A stretch of DNA of 6,725 nt, taken from assembly GCA_007130415.1 (NCBI GenBank), contig SLSN01000040.1, positions 1-6,725 of the forward strand. Direction: 5' to 3'. Every line of letters begins with the position of its first letter. The first letter of the stretch is position 1. Positions 1 through 5,787 of this stretch are shown piece by piece. The notes beneath the pieces are model-generated. The model ran no database searches, was not told the DNA's origin, and was given only the letters and a program-made list of their open reading frames with translations. A program made the translations under genes and the position numbers. This stretch comes from Patescibacteria group bacterium. GTDB lineage: Bacteria; Patescibacteriota; Dojkabacteria; SC72; T1SED10-24.

Positions 1-34
1 AAATTAGTTTTTTGTAATTTTTCTAATCTTGTCA

Positions 35-134
35 TTTGTAAGGGTAGGTAATCTACCCTTATAGTTTACATGAGAGGTTGGAGATGTCAAGTATTTTGAA
101 AAAAGTTCGAACCTGCCACCACCATCCACTCCAA
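35..134. other. Possible structured noncoding element upstream of the first gene
   Basis: No convincing gene lies in positions 1-275, and this stretch is its most structured part. A 9-bp perfect hairpin (arms 39-47 and 53-61, 5-base loop) extends by further G-U and A-U pairs. Downstream, TTGGAG (78-83) can pair with CTCCAA (129-134), enclosing the palindrome GTTCGAAC (105-112) followed by CTGCCACCACCA. That last part resembles the T-loop and 3' acceptor side of a tRNA or tmRNA, but the bases before GTTCGAAC are A-rich and cannot form a T-stem, and no 5' acceptor strand is visible. No T-run follows the first hairpin, so it is not a classic terminator. It could be the 3' end of an RNA that starts outside the window, a tRNA remnant, or a dispersed repeat. 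Function unknown. Confidence 0.25.
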
Positions 135-224
135 ATTTGCTTTTTCTCAATTTTTTTGTGGATCTTTGAAGTAGAAGTGTTAGGGTTTATTTTTATTGAC
201 TTTATAAGTTATTGTTATGTAAAA

Positions 225-252
225 TTAACAATATAAAAAATTTTCCTATACT
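225..252 (+). promoter_or_regulatory. Probable sigma70-type promoter of the duplicated membrane protein gene
   Basis: TTAACA (225-230, one mismatch to TTGACA) and TATACT (247-252, one mismatch to TATAAT) are separated by 16 bases. This predicts a transcript start near 259 and a leader of about 17 bases before the ATG at 276. A second, overlapping possibility is TTGACT (196-201) with TAAAAT (220-225) at 18-base spacing. No Shine-Dalgarno sequence is present in the leader. Confidence 0.45.
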
Positions 253-275
253 TTTTTATTTTATTAATCAATTCT

Positions 276-1226
276 ATGAAAAAAGTAAATATTTTAAGTT
301 ATCTAAGTGTTTTTTCTCTCCTTTTTGTAATTGTATACTTTGTTATTTCTCCAATATTTTTACTTATTCAAGGACTATTACCAGAATCTCATACTGTGGC
401 TTTAAGACTTTATGAATCTTTCAGAGAAGTATCTTCTGTTTCAATAATCGGACAGTTTTTACGAGGTTTAGCTTTTGCATTAATATTTTATCCTTTTCTA
501 GAATTTTTTCTTAAAAATAGAAGAGGTAAGTTAATTATGTTCCTTTCGATGTGGGCAGTAGCGTTGATAGGTTCTGTAGAGCCACAACCAGGCTCATTTG
601 AAGGTATTATCTATACTTTTATTACATTTTGGGAACATCTCTTAGTAATATTAGCTGTTGCAATTCAGATGGGTGTTTTTGTTTTGCTGTTTTTTAAGTT
701 GATGGAATATTTTAACAAGGAGAAAAAGCAAGTTAAGAAAGAAAAGGAGGAGGTATTAGAATTAGATTCTAAAAAAATTAAGAAATATAGTATGAGGTTT
801 TTAGTTGTACATTTTTTAACCTATATGATTGTGGGAAGTATATTTTATGAAATTTCAGGTTATGGAGAAGCTTTAGAAACAATGGAAATCTTTAAACTAT
901 GGCGTCCTCAAGAAGAAATAGTCTCTGTCCTTTTAGTTTTTTTTGGACAAATATTTAGGGGTCTTTTCCTTGCTTTGTTGTTATATCCTTTTTATCATTT
1001 GTATATAAACAAAAAAAATGGATGGTTGTTACTTTTTTTACTTATGTTTGGTTTAACAGCCTTAGGCTCTCCCCTATTTCTTACAGAATTTATCTTATTT
1101 GAGGGAACCTTAATTGATTTTTTTAAGGAACTTGTAATTGGAATTCCTGAAATTTTCTCTCAAATGCTTGTTTTTTCTTTGATATTCTTCTTCTGGCAAA
1201 AAAGGGTTGAGCTGAAATCAAATTGA
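276..1226 (+). CDS. Integral membrane protein with internal duplication, family unknown
   Basis: This 316-residue protein is not recognised as a named family. It is highly hydrophobic, with about seven or eight likely membrane helices (roughly 7-31, 60-78, 86-104, 112-142, 173-192, 214-238, 248-266 and 288-307). A charged Lys/Glu-rich linker at about 147-170 separates two halves. The halves look homologous: GQFLRGLAFALIFYPF at 59-74 matches GQIFRGLFLALLLYPF at 224-239, and the stretch after each, a helix ending in ALIGS or TALGS and then an acidic FEG segment, also aligns. This implies duplication and fusion of a unit of about 150 residues. The ATG at 276 is chosen because it directly precedes a Lys-Lys pair and a first helix. 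No Shine-Dalgarno is visible. The gene converges on the minus-strand cluster, whose last stop is only 13 bases away. There are no catalytic motifs, so a transport or sensing role cannot be assigned. Confidence 0.85.
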   Translation: MKKVNILSYLSVFSLLFVIVYFVISPIFLLIQGLLPESHTVALRLYESFREVSSVSIIGQFLRGLAFALIFYPFLEFFLKNRRGKLIMFLSMWAVALIGSVEPQPGSFEGIIYTFITFWEHLLVILAVAIQMGVFVLLFFKLMEYFNKEKKQVKKEKEEVLELDSKKIKKYSMRFLVVHFLTYMIVGSIFYEISGYGEALETMEIFKLWRPQEEIVSVLLVFFGQIFRGLFLALLLYPFYHLYINKKNGWLLLFLLMFGLTALGSPLFLTEFILFEGTLIDFFKELVIGIPEIFSQMLVFSLIFFFWQKRVELKSN

Positions 1227-1239
1227 GATGTTAGTTAAA

Positions 1240-1362
1240 TTACTTTTTGTTTTTAACCTCTTTTTTAAGTTCATCGACCTCTTTCTTTAAAGATCCTACT
1301 TGAGCAAGAGCTGATATTGCAAAAACAAAGGCGATTGGTGCTAATAGTCCAATATATTCCAT
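1240..1362 (-). CDS. 40-residue single-helix membrane microprotein with charged coiled-coil tail
   Basis: An ATG at 1362 opens a 40-codon frame ending in TAA at 1240. The protein begins MEYIGLLAPIAFVFAISALA, one membrane helix at about residues 3-21. A strongly amphipathic tail at about 24-40 follows, in which the LKKEV motif occurs twice one heptad apart. A short helix plus a heptad-patterned charged tail suggests a membrane-anchored protein that self-associates or binds a partner. It resembles small hypothetical membrane proteins I have seen in Firmicutes, but this was not checked by search. It lies downstream of the two CPBP proteases in the same direction, after a 146-base gap that holds a broken small frame. 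No Shine-Dalgarno is seen; the sequence before the ATG is A/T-rich. The sensible codon pattern and clean helix-plus-tail structure support a real gene. Function unknown. Confidence 0.72.
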   Translation of the reverse strand: MEYIGLLAPIAFVFAISALAQVGSLKKEVDELKKEVKNKK

Positions 1363-1436
1363 ATTTATATTTTTGAAAAATAAAATCTCTTTACCCTATC
1401 ACCAACAAAACCGTTTTTCAAGTTAATTTTAATGGC

Positions 1437-1535
1437 TTAGTTCAAACCTTGTCCCATAATAGTCATTCTAGCTACAGAAAGAAGAATTGAGAGTACAATA
1501 ATTGCTACTTAATCTAAAGTTATAATTTTTGTCAT
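1437..1535 (-). pseudogene. Small membrane-helix reading frame interrupted by one in-frame TAA
   Basis: An ATG at 1535, preceded by AAGGA about 8 bases upstream, opens MTKIITLD. The frame then meets TAA (1511-1509) and continues in the same frame for 23 sense codons: VAIIVLSILLSVA, a typical membrane helix, followed by RMTIMGQGLN and a TAA at 1437. Without the first TAA it would encode 32 residues with one helix. The first eight codons are also the last eight of the CPBP protease gene, in the same frame, so the TAA is that gene's stop too. Possible readings are a microprotein gene killed by a point mutation, a C-terminal helix of the protease reached by read-through, a sequencing error, or chance hydrophobicity. 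There is no ATG, GTG or TTG between the TAA and the helix. Confidence 0.4.
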
Positions 1536-2420
1536 TATTTTTTCCTTTGTAAGGTACTTGTCGTATAAGAAAAATATCAAAGTAAATAACGTTACGGTAA
1601 TAAAACCAGCCAATCCTGTCATACCTATGTTTAATTCACTCCCACCCTGCAAACTGATTATTGAAAGCCCTGCAGTTGCATTTAATGTGCCGTGTAAAAT
1701 AGCTGCTGCAATAACTGATTTTGCTTTTAGTGTTATGTAAAGAAAAAGAGGACTTAGTAATATGCACCAAGCAGTCATCATAAATACTCCAAATACAGGA
1801 TATGTGGGATAGTTGTGCCCCATTAAAATAATTGGAGAGTGCCAAATACCCCATACAAATCCAATAATTAGCGCAACTTTTAAAAATTTTTGCTTTTCAA
1901 ATTGACGAACTAAAAAACCTCTCCAACCAAGTTCTTCTCCAAACCCAGCAACGGCATTTATAGTTATGCCAGCGATTAATCCTTGTAATAACATGAACCA
2001 TATTGGATTAATAGGCATTTCATTTATAGATTCTCTTATTTCTACCATTTCTTCTTGGGTTAGCATTGTTTCAAATCTGTCAAACATTCCTTCCATACCA
2101 GGGGAGTATGTCACATCGAAAAGAATTAAAGACACCCCTATTGTTGCAAATGCCATTATTGGTGCAATTAACCATGCCACTAGAAACCATTTGTTTAATT
2201 TGAAAGAGATTAAAAGTTTCTTTTGTAAGTTTTTTTCTTTATGGATTCCTTTTTCAATAATTAATGTGGCTATTGTTGGAATAAACATGTAAAAAATTGC
2301 TAATACAATTCCTGCAGAAGAATCGTATTTGCCTCCAGAGAGATAAAAAATCCCTGCAGAGAAGAGACTAATACTTGCTATCAATATGTAGAATAAATGA
2401 ATTTTGTTTATAGATTTCAT
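1509..2420 (-). CDS. CPBP family intramembrane metalloprotease (Abi/CaaX-protease-like), second in operon
   Basis: The 303-residue product is a polytopic membrane protein with the three conserved motifs of the CPBP (PF02517, Abi) family: GEELGWRGFL with E162, E163 and R167; VWGIWH with W190 and H194; and HGTLN with H243 and N247. In the family these glutamates and histidines form the intramembrane metal-dependent catalytic site. Members include type II CaaX-prenyl endopeptidases, bacteriocin immunity and maturation proteins, and many of unknown substrate. About eight membrane helices are visible, including 8-28, 37-56, 78-101, 140-158, 182-199, 207-230 and 268-287. A soluble acidic loop lies at about 105-135. 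It starts nine bases after the stop of the first CPBP gene, so the two are very likely co-transcribed and possibly translationally coupled; no Shine-Dalgarno is seen. The last eight residues, MTKIITLD, overlap an interrupted small frame. The substrate is unknown. Confidence 0.9.
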   Translation of the reverse strand: MKSINKIHLFYILIASISLFSAGIFYLSGGKYDSSAGIVLAIFYMFIPTIATLIIEKGIHKEKNLQKKLLISFKLNKWFLVAWLIAPIMAFATIGVSLILFDVTYSPGMEGMFDRFETMLTQEEMVEIRESINEMPINPIWFMLLQGLIAGITINAVAGFGEELGWRGFLVRQFEKQKFLKVALIIGFVWGIWHSPIILMGHNYPTYPVFGVFMMTAWCILLSPLFLYITLKAKSVIAAAILHGTLNATAGLSIISLQGGSELNIGMTGLAGFITVTLFTLIFFLYDKYLTKEKIMTKIITLD

Positions 2421-2429
2421 GTATTTTGA

Positions 2430-3254
2430 TTAATTTAATTTATTAAAAAATTTTGGCCTCCATATTACTAGAAGAATAATTACAGTAATATAAGCAATAA
2501 TTGTAATTGGAATATATGAGTTTATATCCCCTATTGGTGTTTTAGCAAATGCATACATTGGGTACCAAGCAGTTGGTGCATTTATACCACCATGTAAGAT
2601 TATTGCTAAAAAAGCATTACCGTTAGTCCTGTTGTATACCATTGTGAATATACAGGAAAGAGCAAAAGTAGTTAAAAAGTACCAGAATAGAGGTATACCT
2701 GTTTGAGATGTTATTTCTGAAAAAAATAATGGTATGTGCCAAATGAACCAAAAAAGACCTATGATTATACTAGATATGAATGGAGAATATTTTTTCTGAA
2801 GATGGGGCAAAGCAAAACCTCTCCATCCTGGTTCTTCTAATCCACCTCCTAAGATTATGACATAAAGTAATAGCACTGGATATGCTAGTATTGGTGATAT
2901 GGGAGGTACATCAGCAGGGTCTGTGCCTTCGCCTCCAATACCGATGAACAACAGATATGCGAAAGCATACATTAGTATTGGTAAGAATATTACGAGAAGA
3001 TATTGGGTATATTTCACTTTCCATCTTAAATTTCTTTCTTTAAAATTTTTAATATCCCCAATAATTCTACTAACGATTATTCCAGAAACAAGAGGTCCTA
3101 GCCCTCCAAGTATTAAAAATGCCATAAGGAATTTAGGAGAATCCTCTTCTGCTCCTAAAAGAGGAGCCCACAAAGTCCAAGAGATGATATAGGTTAGTAT
3201 AAAGAAAACAACCAAAGGTTTTTTCCGTGTGTATGATAAGAAAGAATTTTTCAT
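2430..3254 (-). CDS. CPBP family intramembrane metalloprotease, first in operon
   Basis: The product has 274 residues counted from the ATG at 3254. All CPBP (PF02517) motifs are present: GGGLEEPGWRGFALP with E140, E141 and R145; FWFIWH with W169 and H173; and HGGIN with H221 and N225. It is therefore expected to be an active membrane-embedded metalloprotease or a relative that keeps the site. Helices are visible at about 13-33, 43-64, 84-105, 120-137, 158-178, 187-206 and 248-265. The start at 3254 gives a typical Lys-rich N-terminus ahead of the first helix. The frame stays open to 3446, but that extension is polar, lies antisense to the start of the ABC gene and crosses the promoter region, so it is rejected. 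It differs clearly in sequence from the CPBP protein encoded downstream, so the pair is not a recent duplication. The substrate is unknown. Confidence 0.9.
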   Translation of the reverse strand: MKNSFLSYTRKKPLVVFFILTYIISWTLWAPLLGAEEDSPKFLMAFLILGGLGPLVSGIIVSRIIGDIKNFKERNLRWKVKYTQYLLVIFLPILMYAFAYLLFIGIGGEGTDPADVPPISPILAYPVLLLYVIILGGGLEEPGWRGFALPHLQKKYSPFISSIIIGLFWFIWHIPLFFSEITSQTGIPLFWYFLTTFALSCIFTMVYNRTNGNAFLAIILHGGINAPTAWYPMYAFAKTPIGDINSYIPITIIAYITVIILLVIWRPKFFNKLN

Positions 3255-3307
3255 AATTTTAATTTTAACATATTTTCTAAACCTATATAGTTGTGTATAA
3301 TCGGCAT
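3255..3307. promoter_or_regulatory. Divergent promoter region between the CPBP and ABC-transporter operons
   Basis: These 53 bases separate two divergent ATG codons and must hold the promoters of both operons. On the plus strand a perfect TATAAT (3296-3301) lies six bases before the ATG at 3308, predicting a leaderless mRNA. An alternative pair is TTAACA (3265-3270) with TATAGT (3286-3291) at 15-base spacing. On the minus strand TAAAAT (complement of 3262-3267) lies seven bases before its ATG at 3254, again suggesting a leaderless or nearly leaderless message. The self-complementary CTATATAG (3283-3290) sits in the middle and could be a shared protein site. No Shine-Dalgarno sequence exists for either gene. 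Expression of the two operons may therefore be linked through overlapping polymerase sites. Confidence 0.5.
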
Positions 3308-4201
3308 ATGATAAGTATAAAGAATTTCTCAAAAAGTTTTGATAATTTAAAAGTAATAGACGATTTGTCTTTTGATGTGAAGAAAGGAGAGATTTTTGCA
3401 TATTTGGGTGCAAATGGTTCTGGTAAAACAACAACTTTGAGAGCACTACTTGGTATTTATGCTGCAGATTCTGGTGAACTATTAATTAAAGGAAAGCCCT
3501 ATTCTACAGAAATTTCTAATCTTTTGGGGTATCTCCCTGAAGAAAGGGGGCTTTACTTGGAAAGCAAAGTTTTAGACACGATGACTTACTTTGGTAACCT
3601 TAAAGGTTTGACTTTGCTTGATAGTAAAAAATGGTCCGAAAAATATTTGGAAGAGGTGGGTCTTGCTGATAAAGCGAATGAGAAAATAAAGAATCTTTCT
3701 TCTGGACAACAACAAAAAATTCAACTTGGTATAACCATAATTAACAAACCAAAACTTTTAATATTGGATGAGCCTACTAAAGGTTTGGATCCGGTTAACA
3801 GAGATTTGTTAATGGAAAAACTCTTGGAACTACATTCTGAGGGAGCGACAATACTTTTTAGCAGTCATCAAATGGAAGAAGTTGAAAAGATTGCAGACTC
3901 TGTTCTTATGTTAAAGGATGGAAAAGCTGCACTCTATGGTGATTTAGAAGAGATTAAAAAATCTTTTGGTGAAAATATAATAAAACTTCGTTTTCGAGGT
4001 AGATTGCCAAGAAAAACAAAGTTTTATGAAGCTAAGGTTGAAAAAAATACTGCTCAGCTTATTCCAAAAGACGGTGTTAAGAATAATGATATCCTAAAAT
4101 TTTTGATTAAAAATGATGTAAAGATAATTAATTTTGATTTATCTTCTCCATCTTTACATGAAATATTTGTTCAAATTTCAAAATCTGATTATGAAAAATA
4201 A
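3308..4201 (+). CDS. ABC transporter ATP-binding protein, NatA-like
   Basis: This is a complete 297-residue ABC ATPase. Visible motifs in order are: Walker A GANGSGKT (34-41); a Q-loop region YLPEERGLY (75-83), where the usual glutamine is replaced by glutamate as is common in NatA-type proteins; signature LSSGQQQK (130-137); Walker B LLILDEPT (150-157); D-loop GLDP (159-162); and H-loop histidine H187 in SSHQ. A C-terminal extension of about 80 residues ends in the PSLHEIFVQI motif typical of exporters paired with ABC-2 permeases. It should power export through the permease encoded next, whose gene overlaps it by 11 bases. Family members export Na+, antibiotics or peptides; the substrate cannot be read from this sequence. 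The ATG at 3308 is preferred over the GTG at 3293 because the family starts with I-x-V/I-x-N/D-x-S/T-K-x-F and a TATAAT lies between them. Confidence 0.93.
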   Translation: MISIKNFSKSFDNLKVIDDLSFDVKKGEIFAYLGANGSGKTTTLRALLGIYAADSGELLIKGKPYSTEISNLLGYLPEERGLYLESKVLDTMTYFGNLKGLTLLDSKKWSEKYLEEVGLADKANEKIKNLSSGQQQKIQLGITIINKPKLLILDEPTKGLDPVNRDLLMEKLLELHSEGATILFSSHQMEEVEKIADSVLMLKDGKAALYGDLEEIKKSFGENIIKLRFRGRLPRKTKFYEAKVEKNTAQLIPKDGVKNNDILKFLIKNDVKIINFDLSSPSLHEIFVQISKSDYEK

Positions 4202-5399
4202 ATTTTGGTTTGTAATGAAAAGAGAATATTTGAAGGTAGTTAAAACTCCAAGCTTTTGGTTGGCCACATTATTTTTCCCAATTTTCATCGTTGCTATATC
4301 TTTAGTTTCTGGATATTCTGGGGCTGCATTTGAAGAGAGTTTGAGAGAAGCTGCTGAATCTGCAGATAAAATAGCCATTTATGATGAAACAGGGATTATT
4401 TCTGAAGATTTCATTGTTGAGCCTTTTGAGAAAGTTGATGATTTTGAAGCTGCCTTATCTAGTGTAAAAGACGAAGAAATAGATGCCCTATTTGTTTATC
4501 AAGAAAATTTTATTGAAGAAGGCATAAATGTTTATGCTCAGGATAAAGGGATTTTTTCGATAGGTATATTTAATGAAATAGCGATAAGTCTAGTAAGACA
4601 AAGTATTATTATGAGTCTTGATGACCCTCAACAAATTACTGCTATGGTTGCGGATTTAAGAGTGGAAGAAATTCTTTATGAGGATGGAATTGAAAGTGAT
4701 TTTGCTATAGAGCAATTTATAATTCCTGGAATTTCAGTCGCTTTATATTTTATTTTAGTGGCTTTTTCTACAAGTTATTTGTTATTTAGTGTGTCCGAAG
4801 AGAAAGAAAACAGAGTTATTGAAACAGTACTTTCAATAGTTAAGCCAAGAGAATTAATTTTAGGTAAATTATTAGGACAAGTGGGCGTTGTTTTTACACA
4901 GCTATTTACCCTACTCTTCTTAGCTTTTATTGGTTTGCGATTAACAGAAGGGTCCATGCCTATTGAAATAGATTGGTCTAGTGTTGAAATTAATTTGGGA
5001 CAGATTTTGCTTGCAGTATTCTACACTGCAACAGGTTTTCTAGTGCTTGCAAATATGATGATTGCCGTTGCTAGTGCAGTGCCTAGTTACAAAGAAGCTC
5101 AGTCGTTTTCTTCTGTATTTGTAATCGCCTCGATTGCACCGGTATGGTTCATAATGAGTATAGTAGCAGACCCTTCAGGGACTTTAGCTACTATTCTTAG
5201 TTTTACTCCTTTTACAGCTCCATTCATATTACTTTTTAGAAATGCTCTAGGGGAACTTGAAACTATTCAAGCTATTTTAAGCATTTTTGTACTTTCATTT
5301 TATGTTTGGGGTAGTTTTTACATTGCTTTTAAAATGTTTGAACTTGGTAGTTTGCAATTTGGTAAGAATGTGAGTTTAAGAAAATTCTTCAAGTTTTAA
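4191..5399 (+). CDS. ABC transporter permease, NatB-like (ABC-2 type)
   Basis: The 402-residue product has the layout of the ABC-2 permease family (PF12698, NatB type). It has an N-terminal helix (about 23-40), a large extracytoplasmic acidic domain (about 42-175), and then five or six helices at roughly 178-200, 228-250, 270-295, 307-325, 333-350 and 362-382. The cytoplasmic segment SEEKENRVIETVLSIVKPRE (202-221) is the conserved coupling region of this family. The start at 4191 gives MKNKFWFVMKREYLKVVKTP, the usual N-terminus; an upstream ATG in the same frame (4134) lies deep in the ATPase gene and is rejected. The gene overlaps the ATPase gene by 11 bases, implying translational coupling and a heteromeric exporter. 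The extracytoplasmic domain is Glu/Asp-rich, which could fit a cationic ligand, but that is only inference. Confidence 0.92.
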   Translation: MKNKFWFVMKREYLKVVKTPSFWLATLFFPIFIVAISLVSGYSGAAFEESLREAAESADKIAIYDETGIISEDFIVEPFEKVDDFEAALSSVKDEEIDALFVYQENFIEEGINVYAQDKGIFSIGIFNEIAISLVRQSIIMSLDDPQQITAMVADLRVEEILYEDGIESDFAIEQFIIPGISVALYFILVAFSTSYLLFSVSEEKENRVIETVLSIVKPRELILGKLLGQVGVVFTQLFTLLFLAFIGLRLTEGSMPIEIDWSSVEINLGQILLAVFYTATGFLVLANMMIAVASAVPSYKEAQSFSSVFVIASIAPVWFIMSIVADPSGTLATILSFTPFTAPFILLFRNALGELETIQAILSIFVLSFYVWGSFYIAFKMFELGSLQFGKNVSLRKFFKF

Positions 5400-5494
5400 A
5401 TGTTATTATTTCCAGCGGAGTGTAATATATCCATATATATATCGACAAGGGGTCAAGGTGGGTTTTTGTGCCTGGGTTATCAGGGATATACTTA

Positions 5495-5599
5495 ATGGAT
5501 ACAGGTTCTAATTCAGATAAACTTTTTTTTATAACCCTTTTAGCTTTGGTAGGCTTGTTAGGAGCACTTGCTGTGTCAGTTTTATCTTCATTATTATGA
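5495..5599 (+). CDS. 34-residue hydrophobic microprotein downstream of the ABC exporter
   Basis: An ATG at 5495 encodes 34 residues and ends with TGA at 5597-5599. The product begins MDTGSNSDK, a short polar segment, followed by one uninterrupted membrane helix to the C-terminus (about 10-34, including LLALVGLLGALAVSVLSS). A purine stretch AGGGA (5482-5486), 8 bases upstream, is one of the better ribosome-binding candidates in the window; it overlaps a weak hairpin (CCTG 5471-5474 with CAGG 5481-5484). The gene lies 95 bases after the permease in the same direction and just before a strong hairpin terminator, so it is plausibly the last gene of the exporter operon. It could be a small transporter-associated membrane protein, a toxin-like peptide or a secreted hydrophobic peptide. 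No family is recognised, and a chance hydrophobic frame is not excluded. Confidence 0.55.
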   Translation: MDTGSNSDKLFFITLLALVGLLGALAVSVLSSLL

Positions 5600-5604
5600 G
5601 AGTG

Positions 5605-5672
5605 AGAAACCTAGAGGAATTGTGGCAACTTTTGCTTTTTAACAAACAATTCCTCTAGGCTCTTTCTTGTTT
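5605..5672 (+). terminator. Rho-independent terminator of the ABC exporter operon
   Basis: Perfect 14-bp arms, CCTAGAGGAATTGT (5610-5623) and ACAATTCCTCTAGG (5646-5659), enclose a loop that itself forms GCAA (5625-5628) with TTGC (5632-5635). AGAAA just before the stem can add pairs with TTTCT after it. A T-rich but interrupted tract (CTCTTTCTTGTTT) follows from 5660. It sits immediately after the microprotein stop and about 80 bases before the next promoter, as expected for the end of the exporter transcript. Confidence 0.75.
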
Positions 5673-5752
5673 ATTTTATATCCCTATTTTTATCCCAAGT
5701 ATATTTTCCTTAATTGATTAAAAAACTATTGTTATCTTCTCTATTTACAAAA

Positions 5753-5761
5753 TGTTATAAT
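5753..5761 (+). promoter_or_regulatory. Extended -10 promoter of the FAD-dependent oxidoreductase gene
   Basis: TGTTATAAT is a perfect extended -10 element (TGn followed by consensus TATAAT). No good -35 box is present at the right distance (TTATCT at 18-base spacing is weak), which fits extended -10 promoters. Transcription would start near 5768, leaving a leader of only 20-25 bases that is T-rich (eight T's at 5782-5789) and lacks a Shine-Dalgarno sequence. Confidence 0.6.
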
Positions 5762-5787
5762 CACTCGATTTATATTGTTTGTTTTTT

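Noticed and set aside
60..126. A tRNA or tmRNA 3' end around GTTCGAACCTGCCACCACCA
   Set aside because: The T-stem cannot form because the five bases before the loop are A-rich, and no matching 5' acceptor strand or anticodon arm is visible within the window. It is kept only as an unexplained element.
4..160. A minus-strand open frame containing GGGRFELFSKYL
   Set aside because: It is short, has only a weak TTG start and coincides with the T-loop-like palindrome; such peptides commonly arise by translating structured noncoding DNA.
212..415. A 67-codon plus-strand frame at the start of the first gene
   Set aside because: It overlaps the promoter and the duplicated membrane protein in another frame and has a composition of low-complexity AT-rich translation.
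1558..3192. Plus-strand frames of 60-108 codons at 1558-1740, 1966-2292 and 2899-3192, and a minus-strand frame at 1636-1854
   Set aside because: All lie within the two CPBP genes in other frames and show no domain, signal or ribosome site of their own.
3293..3307. A GTG start five codons upstream for the ABC ATPase
   Set aside because: The family N-terminus begins at the ATG at 3308, and a TATAAT hexamer occupies the extension.
3255..3446. N-terminal extension of the first CPBP protease to an ATG at 3446
   Set aside because: The 64 extra residues are polar, unlike the family, run antisense to the ABC ATPase start and cross both divergent promoters.
4134..4190. Upstream ATG for the permease inside the ATPase gene
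   Set aside because: It would overlap the ATPase by 68 bases and add residues not seen in NatB-type permeases; the ATG at 4191 gives the expected start.
4178..4957. Minus-strand frames at 4178-4378 and 4775-4957
   Set aside because: They are antisense shadows of the permease gene with no independent support.
5420..5445. AT-alternating repeat around ATATATCCATATATATAT as an operator or terminator
   Set aside because: It is low-complexity AT sequence with a two-base spacer and no T-run; nothing distinguishes it from background.
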